This document shows positions 4,937 to 6,558 of a DNA stretch of 6,558 nucleotides, piece by piece. A model generated the notes under the pieces. That model saw only the letters and a list, made by a program, of their open reading frames with translations. It was not told the DNA's origin and did not search any database. The DNA comes from Candidatus Gastranaerophilales bacterium (GTDB taxonomy: Bacteria > Cyanobacteriota > Vampirovibrionia > Gastranaerophilales > Gastranaerophilaceae): positions 1-6,558 of the forward strand of contig CANROV010000111.1 of NCBI GenBank assembly GCA_947632315.1. Direction: 5' to 3'. Position 1 is the stretch's first letter. Each line of letters starts with the position of its first letter. Position numbers and translations under genes: made by a program.

Positions 4937-5815
4937 CTATTTTTTTTCACCATTTATGGAGAAATAAATATCTTTTAATCGTTTTTTACTAATATGAGTA
5001 TACAATTGAGTTGTAGAAACATCACTATGTCCTAACAGTTCTTGCACTACTCTCAAATCTGCCCCATTTTCAAGCAAATGCGTAGCAAAAGAATGTCTGA
5101 TTGTGTGCGGTGATATATCTTTATTTATATTTTTTCCTATTGAATTAATAAATTTATATACATCCTGTCTTGTCAATTTTTTTCCGTTTTCTTTTATAAA
5201 ACAATATCGGGAATTAATATTATATTTTTTTATTATATAATTTCTTTCATTCAAATAATTTTTTATTGCACTGCAAGCTTTATTGCCGATAGGAACAATT
5301 CTTTCTTTTGAGCCTTTTCCTATACATCTTAAATATTTAGCATTAATATCAATATTATTAATTTGAATATTTGTCAATTCAGAAACTCTTAATCCCGCTG
5401 CATACAATAATTCAAAAACGGCTTTATTAATAACGCTCATATGTTCATTCAATAATTCGGTTATTTCTTTAACGGATAAAACTTTTGGAAGTCGTTTGGG
5501 CAGTTTAGGCTGTTCTATAGCCAAGGCAGGATTGTGTTGTATTATATCATTTATACTTAACCATTTAAAAAATCCTTTAATTGAAGCAATTTCTCTGGTT
5601 ATACTTCTTGCGGTATAATGTTCATCATATAAATTTTTTATATACATATTTAAATGTATACGCTGTATTTGAGAAATGTCTACAGAAATTCCATTTTTTT
5701 GCAAAAAATTAAAAAGGGAATATAAATCGGTTTTATAAGCTAAAATTGTATTATAAGCAAGCCCTCTTTCAACTTCAAGATATTCAATATAATTTGAGAT
5801 ATAATGAATTAACAT
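4937..5815 (-). CDS. Tyrosine recombinase, XerC/XerD type
   Basis: This 292-residue site-specific recombinase has the typical length of XerC/XerD (about 300). In most bacteria these proteins resolve chromosome dimers at dif. The N-terminal SAM-like core-binding domain covers about 1-90 (YIEYLEVERGLAYNTILAYK at 9-28, then SIKGFFKWL at 78-86). The catalytic domain follows from about 110. All six active-site residues are present: Arg143 (AGLRVSEL), Lys167 (GKGSKER), His237 and Arg240 (SPHTIRHSFATHLL), His263 (LLGHSDVSTTQLYTH) and nucleophile Tyr272. The start agrees with the usual Xer N-terminus. There is no Shine-Dalgarno; instead a strong promoter lies directly before the ATG. I cannot tell XerC from XerD or from a lone Xer, and there is no neighbouring integrase target or phage gene. 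A chromosomal housekeeping role is more likely than a mobile-element one. It ends with TAG after an 8-base A run. Confidence 0.95.
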   Translation of the reverse strand: MLIHYISNYIEYLEVERGLAYNTILAYKTDLYSLFNFLQKNGISVDISQIQRIHLNMYIKNLYDEHYTARSITREIASIKGFFKWLSINDIIQHNPALAIEQPKLPKRLPKVLSVKEITELLNEHMSVINKAVFELLYAAGLRVSELTNIQINNIDINAKYLRCIGKGSKERIVPIGNKACSAIKNYLNERNYIIKKYNINSRYCFIKENGKKLTRQDVYKFINSIGKNINKDISPHTIRHSFATHLLENGADLRVVQELLGHSDVSTTQLYTHISKKRLKDIYFSINGEKK

Positions 5816-5822
5816 AATTCAG

Positions 5823-5851
5823 ATTTTAGCATTTGTTTTCAATTATATCAA
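5823..5851 (-). promoter_or_regulatory. Promoter of the recombinase gene, predicted leaderless
   Basis: On the minus strand TTGATA (5846-5851, 5 of 6 to the -35) is followed by a 17-bp spacer ending in TGC and then TAAAAT (5823-5828, 5 of 6), so there is also an extended -10. The last base of the -10 is seven bases before the A of the ATG. Transcription should therefore start at or within about two bases of the start codon, which fits the absence of a ribosome binding site. Confidence 0.65.
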
Positions 5852-5854
5852 TAA

Positions 5855-6558
5855 TTATAGAGATTTTTGAATTTGATTCATATATTTTTCTGTATTTTTA
5901 ACTATTTGATTTATTTCTTTTTCAATAGCTTTATTTTCTTTAACATTATCTTTTACTTCTATAGAAGGGATGTAACCTTCACCTTCTTTATTTTTTTTGA
6001 ACAAATTAAGTGCAGGAATTGCCTCTTGATTAATTTCTTGCGGTTGAGTTTTATTTTCAGGTGCAACATTCTGCGGATTCTGCTCTTGACTGCTTTTATC
6101 TGCAGGAGTAATTCCTGAAGCAGATAGAGGTGCTTCATTTTCTTGTTTTGGCTCATTAAATAATTGATTTGTCCATTTATCAATTAAATTGGTAGAATTT
6201 GAAGGAGTATTTTGAGTATTTAAATCAACATTTTTAGGAGCAGACTTTGTTTTGTCATTATCTTGCTTTTCATTCATTTTCTTTAAATATGTTTTAGGTT
6301 CTCCAAAAATTTTATGACATAACTTAGTAACAGGCTTTTGAATTATTGGCTGAATTACCATCATAATAATTAATAAACGTCCAAAACCTGTTGCAAATCC
6401 TTTCAATGTAGGAAGTTTCTTTTTACCTAAAACAGGTAATTTAATATATTTAGATTTCTTTATATCATCTAAACCGGCAGATAAAATTTTACCTAAAGCT
6501 TTTAATGGTTTTTCCCAGAATTTTAACTTAGCGCCTTCATTTTTAAGAGTTTTTGCTG
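5855..6558 (-). CDS. Membrane-anchored Pro/Gln/Asn-rich protein, 5' end outside window
   Basis: The frame is open from the window edge to the TAA at 5855-5857, showing 233 residues. The TTG at 6404-6406 is only an internal Leu codon: 50 more in-frame residues precede it. The visible part begins with a basic amphipathic segment (KFWEKPLKALGKIL, then KLPVLGKKKLP). One hydrophobic segment follows (FGRLLIIMMVIQPIIQKPV, about 57-75 of the visible part), then HKIFGEPKTYLKKM. A long Asn/Gln/Pro/Glu-rich linker is probably disordered. The end has a YIPSIEV motif and a C-terminal amphipathic helix. I recognise no domain. A membrane-tethered protein with a flexible tail ending in a helix suits a scaffold or partner-binding role, but this is inference. 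The recombinase follows 39 bp downstream with its own promoter and no terminator between, so read-through is possible. Confidence 0.78.
   Translation of the reverse strand, partial: AKTLKNEGAKLKFWEKPLKALGKILSAGLDDIKKSKYIKLPVLGKKKLPTLKGFATGFGRLLIIMMVIQPIIQKPVTKLCHKIFGEPKTYLKKMNEKQDNDKTKSAPKNVDLNTQNTPSNSTNLIDKWTNQLFNEPKQENEAPLSASGITPADKSSQEQNPQNVAPENKTQPQEINQEAIPALNLFKKNKEGEGYIPSIEVKDNVKENKAIEKEINQIVKNTEKYMNQIQKSL

Noticed and set aside
4937..5815. Integrase of a mobile element
   Set aside because: No phage, plasmid or cargo gene, attachment repeat or tRNA is visible. Size and sequence fit a core XerC/XerD protein.
5867..6118. Plus-strand open frame opposite the membrane-anchored protein
   Set aside because: Phe/Ile-rich composition mirrors the Asn/Lys/Glu-rich codons of the opposite gene, and there is no start-site support.

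Overview
The window is an AT-rich bacterial chromosome segment using the standard code. It carries nine protein-coding genes, two of them cut by the window edges, and no RNA genes, insertion sequences or CRISPR arrays. The small protein at 4427-4879 has the motif NFKGLWGK near its N-terminus. Together with the very low GC content and the many small secreted proteins, this suggests a gut Candidatus Gastranaerophilales (Vampirovibrionia/Melainabacteria) genome. That assignment rests on memory of such proteins and was not searched.

Left part (1-1857, + strand). The C-terminal end of an unrecognised beta-rich protein is followed by a long AT-rich hairpin at 354-395. Then come three short genes with signal peptides: a 93-residue Asn/Gln-rich protein, a 146-residue Lys/Glu/Gln-rich coiled-coil protein, and a 201-residue protein carrying five 11-residue repeats. 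The first two form a pair 21 bp apart that ends in a strong terminator. The third has its own promoter directly behind that terminator. All three look exported and mostly helical or disordered; none has a recognised enzymatic domain.

Middle part (1856-4430). A terminator hairpin at 1856-1882 sits between convergent genes and also encodes the last residues of a secreted alpha/beta-hydrolase-like protein on the minus strand. A 120-bp divergent intergenic region separates it from a concentrative nucleoside transporter (CNT/NupC family) on the plus strand. The transporter's GQTEAP-type nucleobase-binding motif reads GQVVAQ.

Right part (4427-6558, all minus strand). In transcription order there is a large membrane-anchored, Pro/Gln/Asn-rich protein that enters from beyond the window, then a complete XerC/XerD-type tyrosine recombinase, then the small FKGLWG-motif protein. 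The recombinase has a near-consensus promoter in the 39-bp gap before it. The -10 box lies so close to the ATG that the mRNA should be leaderless. The FKGLWG gene and the transporter gene end on the same TTAA with no visible terminator.

No multi-gene defence or mobile system is evident. The most unusual items are the alpha-synuclein/LEA-like 11-mer repeat protein and its secreted neighbours, the altered transporter binding motif, and the predicted leaderless recombinase transcript.
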